Shown here piece by piece: positions 25,317-33,308 of a stretch of 64,000 nucleotides of DNA. Source of the stretch: Sandaracinaceae bacterium. GTDB lineage: Bacteria > Myxococcota_A > Polyangia > Polyangiales > Houyiibacteriaceae. The notes under the pieces were generated by a model. That model saw only the letters and a list, made by a program, of their open reading frames with translations, ran no database searches and was not told the origin of the DNA. Position numbers and translations under genes: made by a program. Position 1 is the first letter of the stretch. Every line of letters starts with the position of its first letter. The stretch is from contig JACKEJ010000010.1 in assembly GCA_020633055.1 (NCBI GenBank), positions 186,001 to 250,000 on the forward strand, written 5' to 3'.

Positions 25317-25817
25317 ATGCTCTCCATCGTGTTCGGCCTCGCTTGCCTGGCCGGTCTCATTCACATCAACCGCGACCACCTGCCCGGGCGCTGCGGCCAC
25401 GCAGGTCACCGCCACGGAGGCTTCGGCCCGCATGAACATCGAGGGAGGGGCTTCAAGATGCGCGGCCGCTTCTTCCGGCACAAGCTCGATCGCGCGCTGC
25501 GCGAGGTCGATGCCACGCCTGAACAGCGCGCCGAGATCCGCACCGTCTTCCACGAGCTGCGCGAGGAGCTCGGCGGGCTTCGCAGCGGACTCTCCGGACA
25601 ACGTCGCGACCTGGCCGAAGCGCTGCGCGACGACTCCGTCCATGAAGAGCGCGTCGAGGTGGTGTTCACGGCACAGCGGGACGCCCTCGAAGGCGCCCAG
25701 GGGGCCATCAAGCGTGCCCTCGACCGCGTTCACGCCATCCTCGACCCCGCGCAGCGCGCGCGCATCGCAGACCTGTTCGCAGGCGAGCGCCCGGCTCCGT
25801 TCGGTCCCTACCGCTGA
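25317..25817 (+). CDS. Spy/CpxP-like periplasmic stress protein
   Basis: This 166-residue protein begins with a hydrophobic stretch (MLSIVFGLACLAGLIHI), followed by a His-rich segment (GHAGHRHGGFGPHEH). The rest is a long helical hairpin with two LTxxQ-like motifs, ATPEQRAEIR and LDPAQRARI. That is the pattern of Spy and CpxP, periplasmic chaperones and sensors of envelope stress. The His-rich part suggests metal binding. It begins a run of four same-strand genes ending in a two-component system. The ATG has GAAAGGAA about ten bases ahead. Confidence 0.82.
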   Translation: MLSIVFGLACLAGLIHINRDHLPGRCGHAGHRHGGFGPHEHRGRGFKMRGRFFRHKLDRALREVDATPEQRAEIRTVFHELREELGGLRSGLSGQRRDLAEALRDDSVHEERVEVVFTAQRDALEGAQGAIKRALDRVHAILDPAQRARIADLFAGERPAPFGPYR

Positions 25818-25840
25818 CCCCCGACGAAAGACGAAGAACC

Positions 25841-26272
25841 ATGCGCATCCTTCTCTCCATCCTCCTCGCCTCCGGCGCGGTGTTCGGCATCGGCTCCGGC
25901 ATCGCGCGCTTGCACCACGGGGGCCGTCATCACCGCCAACACATGATGGAGCGCGTCGCCGAGACATGTGTCGAAGCGGCCCGCCGGCTGGACTCACGCG
26001 GCGAGGGCAGCGACCCGGACGGCCTCGAAGGGGCCTTGGACGGTCCCGGTCCGCGCGGACATCACGGCCGTCATGGTCACCACGGGCGCCACGGGCGCGG
26101 CCCAGGGGACGGCCCCGGGTATCTCGGCTCGCCACCGCAGACGGTGTTCGTGCCCTATCCGGTCGCGTTCCCAGCGCCCGCGCCCGGCGCCGTCAGCGGC
26201 CCTCACGCCCCACATCCCCCTGGCGCGGTCTCCGGCCCACACGCCGAGCCGGGCACCGCCCAGACCGACTAG
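25841..26272 (+). CDS. Histidine- and glycine-rich exported small protein
   Basis: This 143-residue protein has an N-terminal hydrophobic segment (LLSILLASGAVFGIGSGIA). It then has clusters of His (LHHGGRHHRQHMMERV, and GHHGRHGHHGRHGRG at about 72-86) and a Pro/Ala-rich tail. It is probably exported or membrane-anchored, and the His runs could bind Cu, Ni or Zn. It lies 23 bases after the Spy-like gene and 16 bases before the response regulator. No family was recognised. Composition alone cannot prove function. Confidence 0.75.
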   Translation: MRILLSILLASGAVFGIGSGIARLHHGGRHHRQHMMERVAETCVEAARRLDSRGEGSDPDGLEGALDGPGPRGHHGRHGHHGRHGRGPGDGPGYLGSPPQTVFVPYPVAFPAPAPGAVSGPHAPHPPGAVSGPHAEPGTAQTD

Positions 26273-26288
26273 CGCGTATGCTGCCCCG

Positions 26289-26969
26289 ATGACGTTGCGC
26301 GTCCTGCTCATCGACGACGACCGACGGCTCTTCGAGCTGCTCGGCGAGTACCTCGGCAAGCACGGGGTGGTCGTCGAGCACTGCGTCGACGGTCCGAGCG
26401 GGCTCGCGCGACTCTCGGACGGCGGCCACGACCTCGTCCTGCTGGACGTCATGATGCCCGGGATGGACGGGCTCAGCGTGCTGCGGCGCATCCGAGCCGA
26501 CAGCAGCGTCCCCGTCGTGATGCTCACGGCGCGAGGGGACGAGACCGACCGGGTGGTGGGTCTCGAGCTCGGCGCCGACGACTACGTGGCGAAGCCCTTC
26601 AGCGCGCGCGAGCTGCTCGCGCGCCTGCGCGCGGTGCTGCGGCGTGTGCAGCCGCGCCTGATGGACGAGCGCCTGTCCGCGGGCGGGCTGGTCATGGACG
26701 TCCCGCGACGCCAGGTCAGCCTCGATGGTGAACCCGTGGAGGTCACCGGCCTCGAATTCGACCTGCTGGCAGCCCTGATGCGGCGCGCGGGTCGTGTCGT
26801 TCCACGCGACACGCTGCTCTCGGCGGCGGGGCGAGACGAAGTCGTCGGCGAGCGGACGGTGAACGTCCACATCTCTCACCTACGCCGCAAGCTCGGCGAC
26901 GACCCGCGGCGGCCGGAGCGCATCCGCACCGTACGCGGCGTCGGTTACCTGCTGTCGACGGGCACGTGA
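26289..26969 (+). CDS. OmpR/CpxR-family response regulator
   Basis: This 226-residue regulator has a receiver domain (1-118) with the phospho-acceptor Asp53 in LLDVMMPGMD, an acidic pair at 9-10 and Lys102 in AKPF. A winged-helix DNA-binding domain of OmpR type follows, with VNVHISHLRRKLG and the wing segment IRTVRGVGYLL. It activates or represses promoters when phosphorylated by the partner kinase, encoded next with a 4-bp GTGA overlap. Given the Spy-like gene upstream, it is likely a CpxR-type stress regulator that controls its own operon. Confidence 0.95.
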   Translation: MTLRVLLIDDDRRLFELLGEYLGKHGVVVEHCVDGPSGLARLSDGGHDLVLLDVMMPGMDGLSVLRRIRADSSVPVVMLTARGDETDRVVGLELGADDYVAKPFSARELLARLRAVLRRVQPRLMDERLSAGGLVMDVPRRQVSLDGEPVEVTGLEFDLLAALMRRAGRVVPRDTLLSAAGRDEVVGERTVNVHISHLRRKLGDDPRRPERIRTVRGVGYLLSTGT

Positions 26970-28285
26970 AGCGCAAAGCACCCCATGGCAGAGGCTGGCA
27001 CCACGGCCGCCACGCAGACGTCACGTGCGACCGCTCCGACCGGGGCCCGTTTCGCCGGCGGCACCCGCACCGCGGTCACCCAGGCTCGCTGCAGCGGCGC
27101 CTCTTCCTGTCGTTCGGGGGCGCCATGCTGGTGGCTTCGGTCGCGGCAGGCGTCGTGGGCTTCGTCCTGCACCCCGCCGAACGGGGGCCCGACCTGCGGT
27201 CTGCCCAGGCGTTCGTCGCGGCCCGCTTCGCGGAACGCTGGGGGGACGAAGCGGCGCTCGAGGCGCTGGCCGAAGAGCTGCACGAAGCGTCGGGCCTCAC
27301 GGTGCGCCTCGAGTCCACGTCAGGGCACGCTCGCCTCACGCGCGGCCCTCGTTGCGGGCGCTTCTTGCGACCGACCTCCGTGGTGCGCGCTGGCGAGGTG
27401 GTTGGCAGGGCGACCGTGTGCGACCCCCGCCGGCCGCGCTTCTTCCCACACGGCGTGCTGCTCACGCTGGCCTTCGTGACGGCGCTGTGGTGGTCCTCGG
27501 GCGTCATCGCGCGGCGCCTGGCGCGACCTCTGGAAGACACGGCCCTGGTGGCCCGACGGATCGGCGAGGGCGCGCTCGACGCGCGCGTCCACGTCCGGCG
27601 GAGGTCTCCAGCCGAGGTCCAACACCTGGCGCGGGCCATCAACGACATGGCCGCGAGGGTGGCGTCCACGCTCGCAGAGCAGAAGATGTTGTTGGCCAGC
27701 GTGTCGCACGAGATTCGGACGCCCCTGGGGCACCTGCGGCTCCTGGTGGACCACGCCGCGGACGCCGGGCTCGAGCCGCACCTGACGGCCGAGCTCGAAC
27801 GCGAGGTGCTGGAGATCGACGACCTGGTGGCGCAGCTTCTCGCCGGTTCCAAGCTGGACACCCTGGGCGCCGAGCGGCGCGTGCTCGCGGCTTCCGACGC
27901 AGCGCTGCAGGCGCTGTTGCGTGCAGGCGAGTCGGAGCAGAAGCTCGACGTGACGGGCACGCCGTCCGTCTCGGCGGACCCCACCCTGCTGGCGCGGGCG
28001 CTCGCGAACCTGCTGCGAAACGCCCGCGAGCACGGCGGGGAGCTGGTCTCGCTGGCGGTCTCTCAGCGCGGGGACCGCGTGTGCTTCGAGGTGCGCGACG
28101 CCGGGGCAGGTCTCACGGCGGAGGAGCTCGAACGCCTGACACGTCCGTTCGCGCGAGACGGGGCGGACAGCGCAGGCTCACTGGGCCTCGGCCTGACGCT
28201 CGTCGCGCGCATCGCCCTCGCCCACGGGGGATCACTCCGTGTGGGCGAGGGCTCTGCGCTGGTGCTCGAGCTACCCGCGCGCTAG
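26966..28285 (+). CDS. Sensor histidine kinase, CpxA/EnvZ-type, His-rich N-terminus
   Basis: This 439-residue membrane kinase starts at a GTG overlapping the regulator stop. The cytoplasmic N-terminus is unusual: about 45 residues with many His and Arg. TM1 (about 46-68), a periplasmic sensor domain of about 95 residues, TM2 (about 163-181) and HAMP (about 182-235) follow. The phosphorylated His248 sits in SVSHEIRTPL. The ATPase domain has an N-box near LLRNAREHG and GLGLGL at the end. The sensor domain is short, as in metal- and stress-sensing kinases. The stop overlaps the stop of the convergent porin gene. Confidence 0.95.
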   Translation: MKRKAPHGRGWHHGRHADVTCDRSDRGPFRRRHPHRGHPGSLQRRLFLSFGGAMLVASVAAGVVGFVLHPAERGPDLRSAQAFVAARFAERWGDEAALEALAEELHEASGLTVRLESTSGHARLTRGPRCGRFLRPTSVVRAGEVVGRATVCDPRRPRFFPHGVLLTLAFVTALWWSSGVIARRLARPLEDTALVARRIGEGALDARVHVRRRSPAEVQHLARAINDMAARVASTLAEQKMLLASVSHEIRTPLGHLRLLVDHAADAGLEPHLTAELEREVLEIDDLVAQLLAGSKLDTLGAERRVLAASDAALQALLRAGESEQKLDVTGTPSVSADPTLLARALANLLRNAREHGGELVSLAVSQRGDRVCFEVRDAGAGLTAEELERLTRPFARDGADSAGSLGLGLTLVARIALAHGGSLRVGEGSALVLELPAR

Positions 28286-29670
28286 CGCCCGCTGAGGGTG
28301 TAGCGCAGCTCGAGCTCCGCGAAGTGGGCAGGCTCACGGGTGCTGAAAGCATCCTCCGCCGGGACGAAGATCGAGTAGTTCCCACGCAGGGTGAGGCCCC
28401 GCCCAATCGTCCAACCGACGCCAAGGTCCGCCTCGGCGCCCTGGAAGCGCTCGGCGGCCTCGGGCCGCGCGAAGAGGTGGACGTCCAGGCTGGCCCATGC
28501 CGAGTCCGTCAGCGAGACTCGCCCGTGCAGGATCCCGCTGATGACGTTGCTGCGGCCCCCCATGATGTCTGCCACGCCGAGGAACTTGTGCGCGGTCGGG
28601 AACAGCTGGTTCCACGCAGCGACGTTGTCCCCGTTGGCACCGCTCGCGATGAGCGCCTCGGCGCTGAGGCGCACACGACCGAGACGCGCACCCACCTCGA
28701 CGTCGGCCTGGTACCCAATCAACGGGTCACCACCGTCCGAGCCAGAGATCTGCACCCCGACCTCCGCGCGGAGATCGAGCGTGTCGCCGCGATGGACGAC
28801 GCGTGAACCGAGCGTGGTCACGTGGCGTCGCGGCGTCGAGAGGGTCGGGTCTGGGTCCGGGTTCTCGGCGAGGAGCAGCTCCAGCGCGTAGACGTCGAGC
28901 TGGAGCGTCTCGCCGAGGAGCGGCCCCAGGCCCGCGTAAGCGCCCATGAAGATCACGTCTCCGGCCGCGAAGTTGGTGTCGAGGTTCTCGACCAACTGGG
29001 TGCCAAAGACGTCGAGGAACGCGCCGTCCGAGCCTAGCTTGGCGTGCAGGCGGGCGCCGTCGAAGGCGCGTCCCACCTGATGCCAGCCGACGGGGCCGAT
29101 CACGAGCTCCTCGCCATAGCTCATCTCGAAGCGACCGACCTCCACGTCGAGGTGGTCGGTCCCCAGCAGCAGCACGGCCTCATGGATCCCTAGCGCGGGG
29201 TCCGTGAGGGTCCCGCCAGAGGACCAGAAGCCAGCGGCCTGAGGCACGAAGCGCCCGCCCACCCGCACACGCCCGAGGTCTACCGGGGTGAGCGCGAGGC
29301 CCAGCCGGAAGCGATAGCGCACGAAGTCCGTGTCCGCCTGCCCGATGCGGTCGTACCCCGCGCGGAGCTCGGGACGCGTGAAGACGGACGCCGTCACGCC
29401 CAAGGGGAAAGGGGGCGCCGCGGGGGCCTCCGCCGTGGCCGCCTCGGGCGGTGGCGGTACGGGCTCAGAAGGGGGCGCGTCGGTGGCGACCGCGATCTCT
29501 TCGGGCGAAGAGTCCGTCGCGCCCGTGGCGTCTGCGCCCTCGGTGGCTGGGGTCGGTGCGGGGAGCGCCTCCTGAGCGGCGGCGGGCATCGACCGCAGCA
29601 GCGCCCCGAGCACCAGACCGCAGCCCACGGTCACACGGACCGCGGGCCGCACGTGGAGGAGCGCCGTCAC
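28282..29670 (-). CDS. Outer-membrane beta-barrel porin, alginate-export type
   Basis: This 462-residue protein has a signal peptide (cleavage near AAAQ-EA, about residue 33), then a Pro/Ala/Glu-rich segment of about 60 residues. A long run of amphipathic beta strands follows, ending in an aromatic/Leu-containing strand (ELELRYTLSGR). The family resemblance is to Alginate_exp porins, which pass anionic solutes. The GTG start overlaps the NarK stop (GTGA), so it is coupled to nitrate transport. An anion pore for nitrate or nitrite across the outer membrane is a reasonable inference. It overlaps the kinase gene tail-to-tail by four bases. Confidence 0.8.
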   Translation of the reverse strand: MTALLHVRPAVRVTVGCGLVLGALLRSMPAAAQEALPAPTPATEGADATGATDSSPEEIAVATDAPPSEPVPPPPEAATAEAPAAPPFPLGVTASVFTRPELRAGYDRIGQADTDFVRYRFRLGLALTPVDLGRVRVGGRFVPQAAGFWSSGGTLTDPALGIHEAVLLLGTDHLDVEVGRFEMSYGEELVIGPVGWHQVGRAFDGARLHAKLGSDGAFLDVFGTQLVENLDTNFAAGDVIFMGAYAGLGPLLGETLQLDVYALELLLAENPDPDPTLSTPRRHVTTLGSRVVHRGDTLDLRAEVGVQISGSDGGDPLIGYQADVEVGARLGRVRLSAEALIASGANGDNVAAWNQLFPTAHKFLGVADIMGGRSNVISGILHGRVSLTDSAWASLDVHLFARPEAAERFQGAEADLGVGWTIGRGLTLRGNYSIFVPAEDAFSTREPAHFAELELRYTLSGR

Positions 29671-30998
29671 GCGGCCAACCCCGCCGAGCTGGTCTCGTAC
29701 TGCTTGCGCGCCTCGGCCTCGGCCTCCTCGCTGAAGCGGATGCCGAAACCCAGGAGCCCGATGACCGCCACGGCCACGCCGTAGATCATGAAGCACTCCT
29801 CGAGCGACGAACCGCTGCGCAGCATGTACTGGGCGTAGACGACCGCGCCCACGTTGCCGCCTGCGCCGACGATGCCCGACACGGCGCCCAGTGAGCGCTT
29901 GTTGATGAAGGGCACCACGGAGAACGTCGCCCCCTCCGCCATCTGCACGAAGAGCGAGAACACGATCATGGTGCCGATCGCGAGCCCGATCGTCCCCATG
30001 CGCGAGAAGAGCACGAGCGCGAGCCCTTCGGCGACCATGACGGCGATCAGCCATCGGACGCGTCCCGTGAGCCCACCCCCGGCGGCGAAGCGGTCGCCCA
30101 GGTAGCCTCCGAGCGAGCGGGCGAAGATGTTCATGAGTCCGAAGAGCGACGCGATCAGCCCCGCGGTGCCCTCGTCCATGGTGAATCGCTCCTGGTAGTA
30201 GCTCGCGGCGCGGCCATTGACGAAGAGCTCCATGCCGAAACAGCCGGCGTACATGAGGAACAACAACCACACCCGGTGGTCCTTGCACGCGGTCACGAAC
30301 AGCCCCTGCTCTCCAGTGCGCTTCTGCGGGCGCTCCTCGGGGAGTTCGGAGTAGTTGCCCTTCGGGCAATCCGTCGTGAAGCGCCAGTAGAGCGCCGCCA
30401 CCATGAGCATGAGCGCGGCTGGGACCATCATGGCCGGGCGCCATCGGGAGAGCTCCGAGCTCGCGAACCCCAGCGCCGTCATGGCGCCGGCGAGCATGGG
30501 CATGACCGCTTGCGTCACGCCGCCACCGAGGTTCCCCCACCCTGCCGTCGTCGCGTTGGCCATGCCCACGACGTTGGAAGAGAACATCACCGACGTGTGG
30601 TACTGCGTGATGACGAACGAAGCGCCGATCACGCCGATGCACAAGCGTGAGATGAAGTACGACGTGTAGTCGTATGCCAGCGCGGAGCCGGCCGTCGCGA
30701 GCGCGCCGAACACGAGCAGCGACACGTAGGCCTTGCGCGGGCCGATGTGGTCGCAGAGCGACCCCACCCCCAGCCGAGCGAGCACCGTGACGCCGACCGA
30801 CGCGATGAAGCTCGTGAGGATCTGCTCACGCGTCAACCCGAGGTCAGGACCGATGGTGGCCGACATGAGCGGAGCGTGACTGAACCAACCGAAGAAACAC
30901 AGAAAGAATGCAAACCACGTCAGGTGGAATGTTCTCATCTGTATGGTCTTCAATGAGAAGACATCAATGGATGTAGACCGACCTTGTTCATCGAACAT
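29667..30998 (-). CDS. narK: Nitrate/nitrite transporter, MFS NarK family
   Basis: This 443-residue membrane protein has twelve hydrophobic segments. It carries the NarK/NrtP signature glycine motifs AGWGNLGGGVTQ (about residues 151-162) and INKRSLGAVSGIVGAGGNVGA (near 377-397). It takes nitrate into the cytoplasm, exports nitrite, or both. Conserved Arg near the first glycine motif and in FVNGRAASYYQERF are in line with anion binding. The ATG at 30998 has no clear ribosome site; an internal ATG 20 codons later (MRTFHLTW) could be the true start, just before TM1. It lies between the nitrate reductase and porin genes in one operon. Confidence 0.92.
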   Translation of the reverse strand: MFDEQGRSTSIDVFSLKTIQMRTFHLTWFAFFLCFFGWFSHAPLMSATIGPDLGLTREQILTSFIASVGVTVLARLGVGSLCDHIGPRKAYVSLLVFGALATAGSALAYDYTSYFISRLCIGVIGASFVITQYHTSVMFSSNVVGMANATTAGWGNLGGGVTQAVMPMLAGAMTALGFASSELSRWRPAMMVPAALMLMVAALYWRFTTDCPKGNYSELPEERPQKRTGEQGLFVTACKDHRVWLLFLMYAGCFGMELFVNGRAASYYQERFTMDEGTAGLIASLFGLMNIFARSLGGYLGDRFAAGGGLTGRVRWLIAVMVAEGLALVLFSRMGTIGLAIGTMIVFSLFVQMAEGATFSVVPFINKRSLGAVSGIVGAGGNVGAVVYAQYMLRSGSSLEECFMIYGVAVAVIGLLGFGIRFSEEAEAEARKQYETSSAGLAA

Positions 30999-31043
30999 GA
31001 CGCACTATAACTTGCGTTTGTTTCCAGTGAACATCCATCACGT

Positions 31044-33308
31044 TTAATCTCGAAACACATGAGCGCTACCGCGCGGAATGTCGTTTGACGAAACCTTCTC
31101 CAAACGCACCGCAGAATACTTGTATGAAGGCTGGCGCGAGCTAGGGTCGAAAGCCGGAAAAGTGAGCTTGTTCGTCTCCACGTAGTGCATCGGAATGAAC
31201 ACGTGACCCGGCTGAACGATGTGCGTCACGTACGCCCGCGCGACGAGCGACCCGCGTCGCGACGAGACGCGCACCCACCCGTTGGGCGCGATCCCCAACT
31301 CTTCGGCATCCGCGGGAGAAATCTCGACGTACTGGTCTTCGGGCGCGAGCTTTCCGAGCACGGGGCTCTTGCCAGTTCGCGTCTGCGTATGCCACTGCGC
31401 GGAGCTCCCGCGCCCCGTCAACAGCGTGAACCGGAAGAAGGCGTCCACCTTCTCCGGGATGGGGCGAGTGTCCTCGAACCTGAAACGAGCTCGACCGTTC
31501 GGCGTGTGGAACCTGCGGTCTTCGAACAGGCGACGTTGCTCCAACTTCTGAGGAGCGCGACCCTCGGGCAGAGGCCACTGGATGCCGCGCATCGCGTCTA
31601 TCTGCTGGTACCCTTCAATTCCTGTAATGTCGCAAGGCATATCCCTCGTTAGTTCCTTGAGAACGTTGAATACAGCCTCAGGCGAGTCCCACTTTCGAAA
31701 CATTTCACCACAACCCCACGCATCCGCTATCAGCTGAAATATGCGAAAGTCACTGAGCGCATTTCCGGGGGCTCGTGCCACTTGCTTGATGACGCTGATG
31801 CGGCGCTCCGAGTTGATGAAGCACCCTTCTTTCTCGCCCCACCCCGCAGCTGGCAGGATCAGATCCGCTTGGTCGGCGGTCTCGCTGGAGTCGTACATGT
31901 CTTGCACCACCAGGAAGTCGAGGCGGCTCAGCACGTCGCGAGCGTCGGACTGGTTGATCCACGAATGGGAGGGATTCGTGGCCACCACCCACAGGCCCTT
32001 GATCTCGTCGCGCAGGATCGCTTCGAGGATTTGGTCGTAGGCGTAGCCCGCATCCGTAGGGATGCAGCCTTCATCTATCCCGAGCGACGACGCCACCTTC
32101 TGACGGTGGGCAGGATCGTCGAAGCGGTGCCCCCCGAGCAGGCTGGTCGTGTTGCTGAACAGGCGCGAGCCCATGGCGTTGCACTGCCCCGTGATGGAGT
32201 TGGGGCCCGTGCCTGGCCTCCCGATGTTGCCCGTGAGCAGGGACAGGGCGATCAGCGCCTGCGCCACCCGCACACCTTCGTGGCTCTGGTTGACGCCCAT
32301 CGTCCACCAGAACGACACACGCTTGCCCCGCGCGATGATGTCCGCCAGGGCTTCGATCTCCGAGGGGGGCAGCCCGACCCGGTCGGCCACGCGGCTGGGC
32401 GAGTATGCGCGGACGTGGTCCGCGAACCCGTCGTAGTCGTCGGTGTGGTTGGCGATGAAGTCGTGGTCGACCTTTCCGTCGCGGATGAGCACGTGCGCGA
32501 CCGCGTACAGAAGCTCGAGGTCGCTCTTCGGCGCGAGTGGCAGGTGCATGGTCGCCTGCTGGGCCGTCTCCGTGCGCCGCGGGTCGATCACCACCACCGT
32601 GGGGTCGTTGGGGTTGCGGCACACGCGCTCCCACAGGATGGGGTGTGCGATGCACGGGTTGGCGCCCACGAAGATGAGCGTATCGCTCTCCTCGAAGTCT
32701 TCGTAGCTGTAGGGCGGCGCGTCGAACCCGAAGCACTCCTTGTAGGCCACGACCGCCGTCGCCATGCACTGACGAGTGTTTCCGTCACCGTGCCGCATGC
32801 CCATCCCGAACTTGGCGAGCGCGCCCAGGTAGGCGAGCTCCTCCATGGGGATCTGGCCCGTCCCGAGGAACGCCACGGAGGCCGGCCCGTGCTTGGCCTG
32901 GATGGCCTTGAAGCGCTCGGTGAAGGTGGTGAGGGCCTCCCTCCAGCCGATGGGGGTCAGGCGACCCCCGCGCGCCATGCGCAGCATCGGCGAGCGCGCC
33001 CGGTCCGGAGCGCGGAGGGGTGCCAGGGACTCCCAGCCCTTGGGACACGCCATGCCCAGGTTCACGGGATAGAGCGCAGACGGTGTCAGGCTGACGGCCG
33101 CGCCGTCGCGCATGTGCACGTCGAGGCCGCAGCCCGTCGAGCAGAAGCCGCACACCATCGTGGTGGTCGAGTCGGGCTTGAGCCTCGTGGGCACCTGTCC
33201 GAGCCCGAACCCTCCTGGTGAGCGCATCAGCTCGCGGGTCAGGACCCCGCCGTCGTCGCGCAGGAGGCGCTTGGCTCGCTGAACAATTGTGGGTCGCACC
33301 TTGGCCAT
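31044..33308 (-). CDS. nasA: Assimilatory nitrate reductase catalytic subunit, NasA/NarB type
   Basis: This 754-residue molybdopterin enzyme reduces nitrate to nitrite. One [4Fe-4S] cluster is bound by Cys53, Cys56, Cys60 and Cys88. The bis-MGD region includes GDGNTRQCMATAV (Cys near 180) and the C-terminal molydopterin-binding barrel (LLTGRGSSAQWHTQTRTGKS). There is no Tat signal, so it is cytoplasmic, as for assimilatory NasA. It lacks the C-terminal BFD domain found in some NasA proteins. The start codon shares one base with the stop of the iron-sulphur/anchor gene. Substrate is inferred from NarK and NirB in the same operon; a formate-dehydrogenase-like role is less likely. Confidence 0.92.
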   Translation of the reverse strand: MAKVRPTIVQRAKRLLRDDGGVLTRELMRSPGGFGLGQVPTRLKPDSTTTMVCGFCSTGCGLDVHMRDGAAVSLTPSALYPVNLGMACPKGWESLAPLRAPDRARSPMLRMARGGRLTPIGWREALTTFTERFKAIQAKHGPASVAFLGTGQIPMEELAYLGALAKFGMGMRHGDGNTRQCMATAVVAYKECFGFDAPPYSYEDFEESDTLIFVGANPCIAHPILWERVCRNPNDPTVVVIDPRRTETAQQATMHLPLAPKSDLELLYAVAHVLIRDGKVDHDFIANHTDDYDGFADHVRAYSPSRVADRVGLPPSEIEALADIIARGKRVSFWWTMGVNQSHEGVRVAQALIALSLLTGNIGRPGTGPNSITGQCNAMGSRLFSNTTSLLGGHRFDDPAHRQKVASSLGIDEGCIPTDAGYAYDQILEAILRDEIKGLWVVATNPSHSWINQSDARDVLSRLDFLVVQDMYDSSETADQADLILPAAGWGEKEGCFINSERRISVIKQVARAPGNALSDFRIFQLIADAWGCGEMFRKWDSPEAVFNVLKELTRDMPCDITGIEGYQQIDAMRGIQWPLPEGRAPQKLEQRRLFEDRRFHTPNGRARFRFEDTRPIPEKVDAFFRFTLLTGRGSSAQWHTQTRTGKSPVLGKLAPEDQYVEISPADAEELGIAPNGWVRVSSRRGSLVARAYVTHIVQPGHVFIPMHYVETNKLTFPAFDPSSRQPSYKYSAVRLEKVSSNDIPRGSAHVFRD

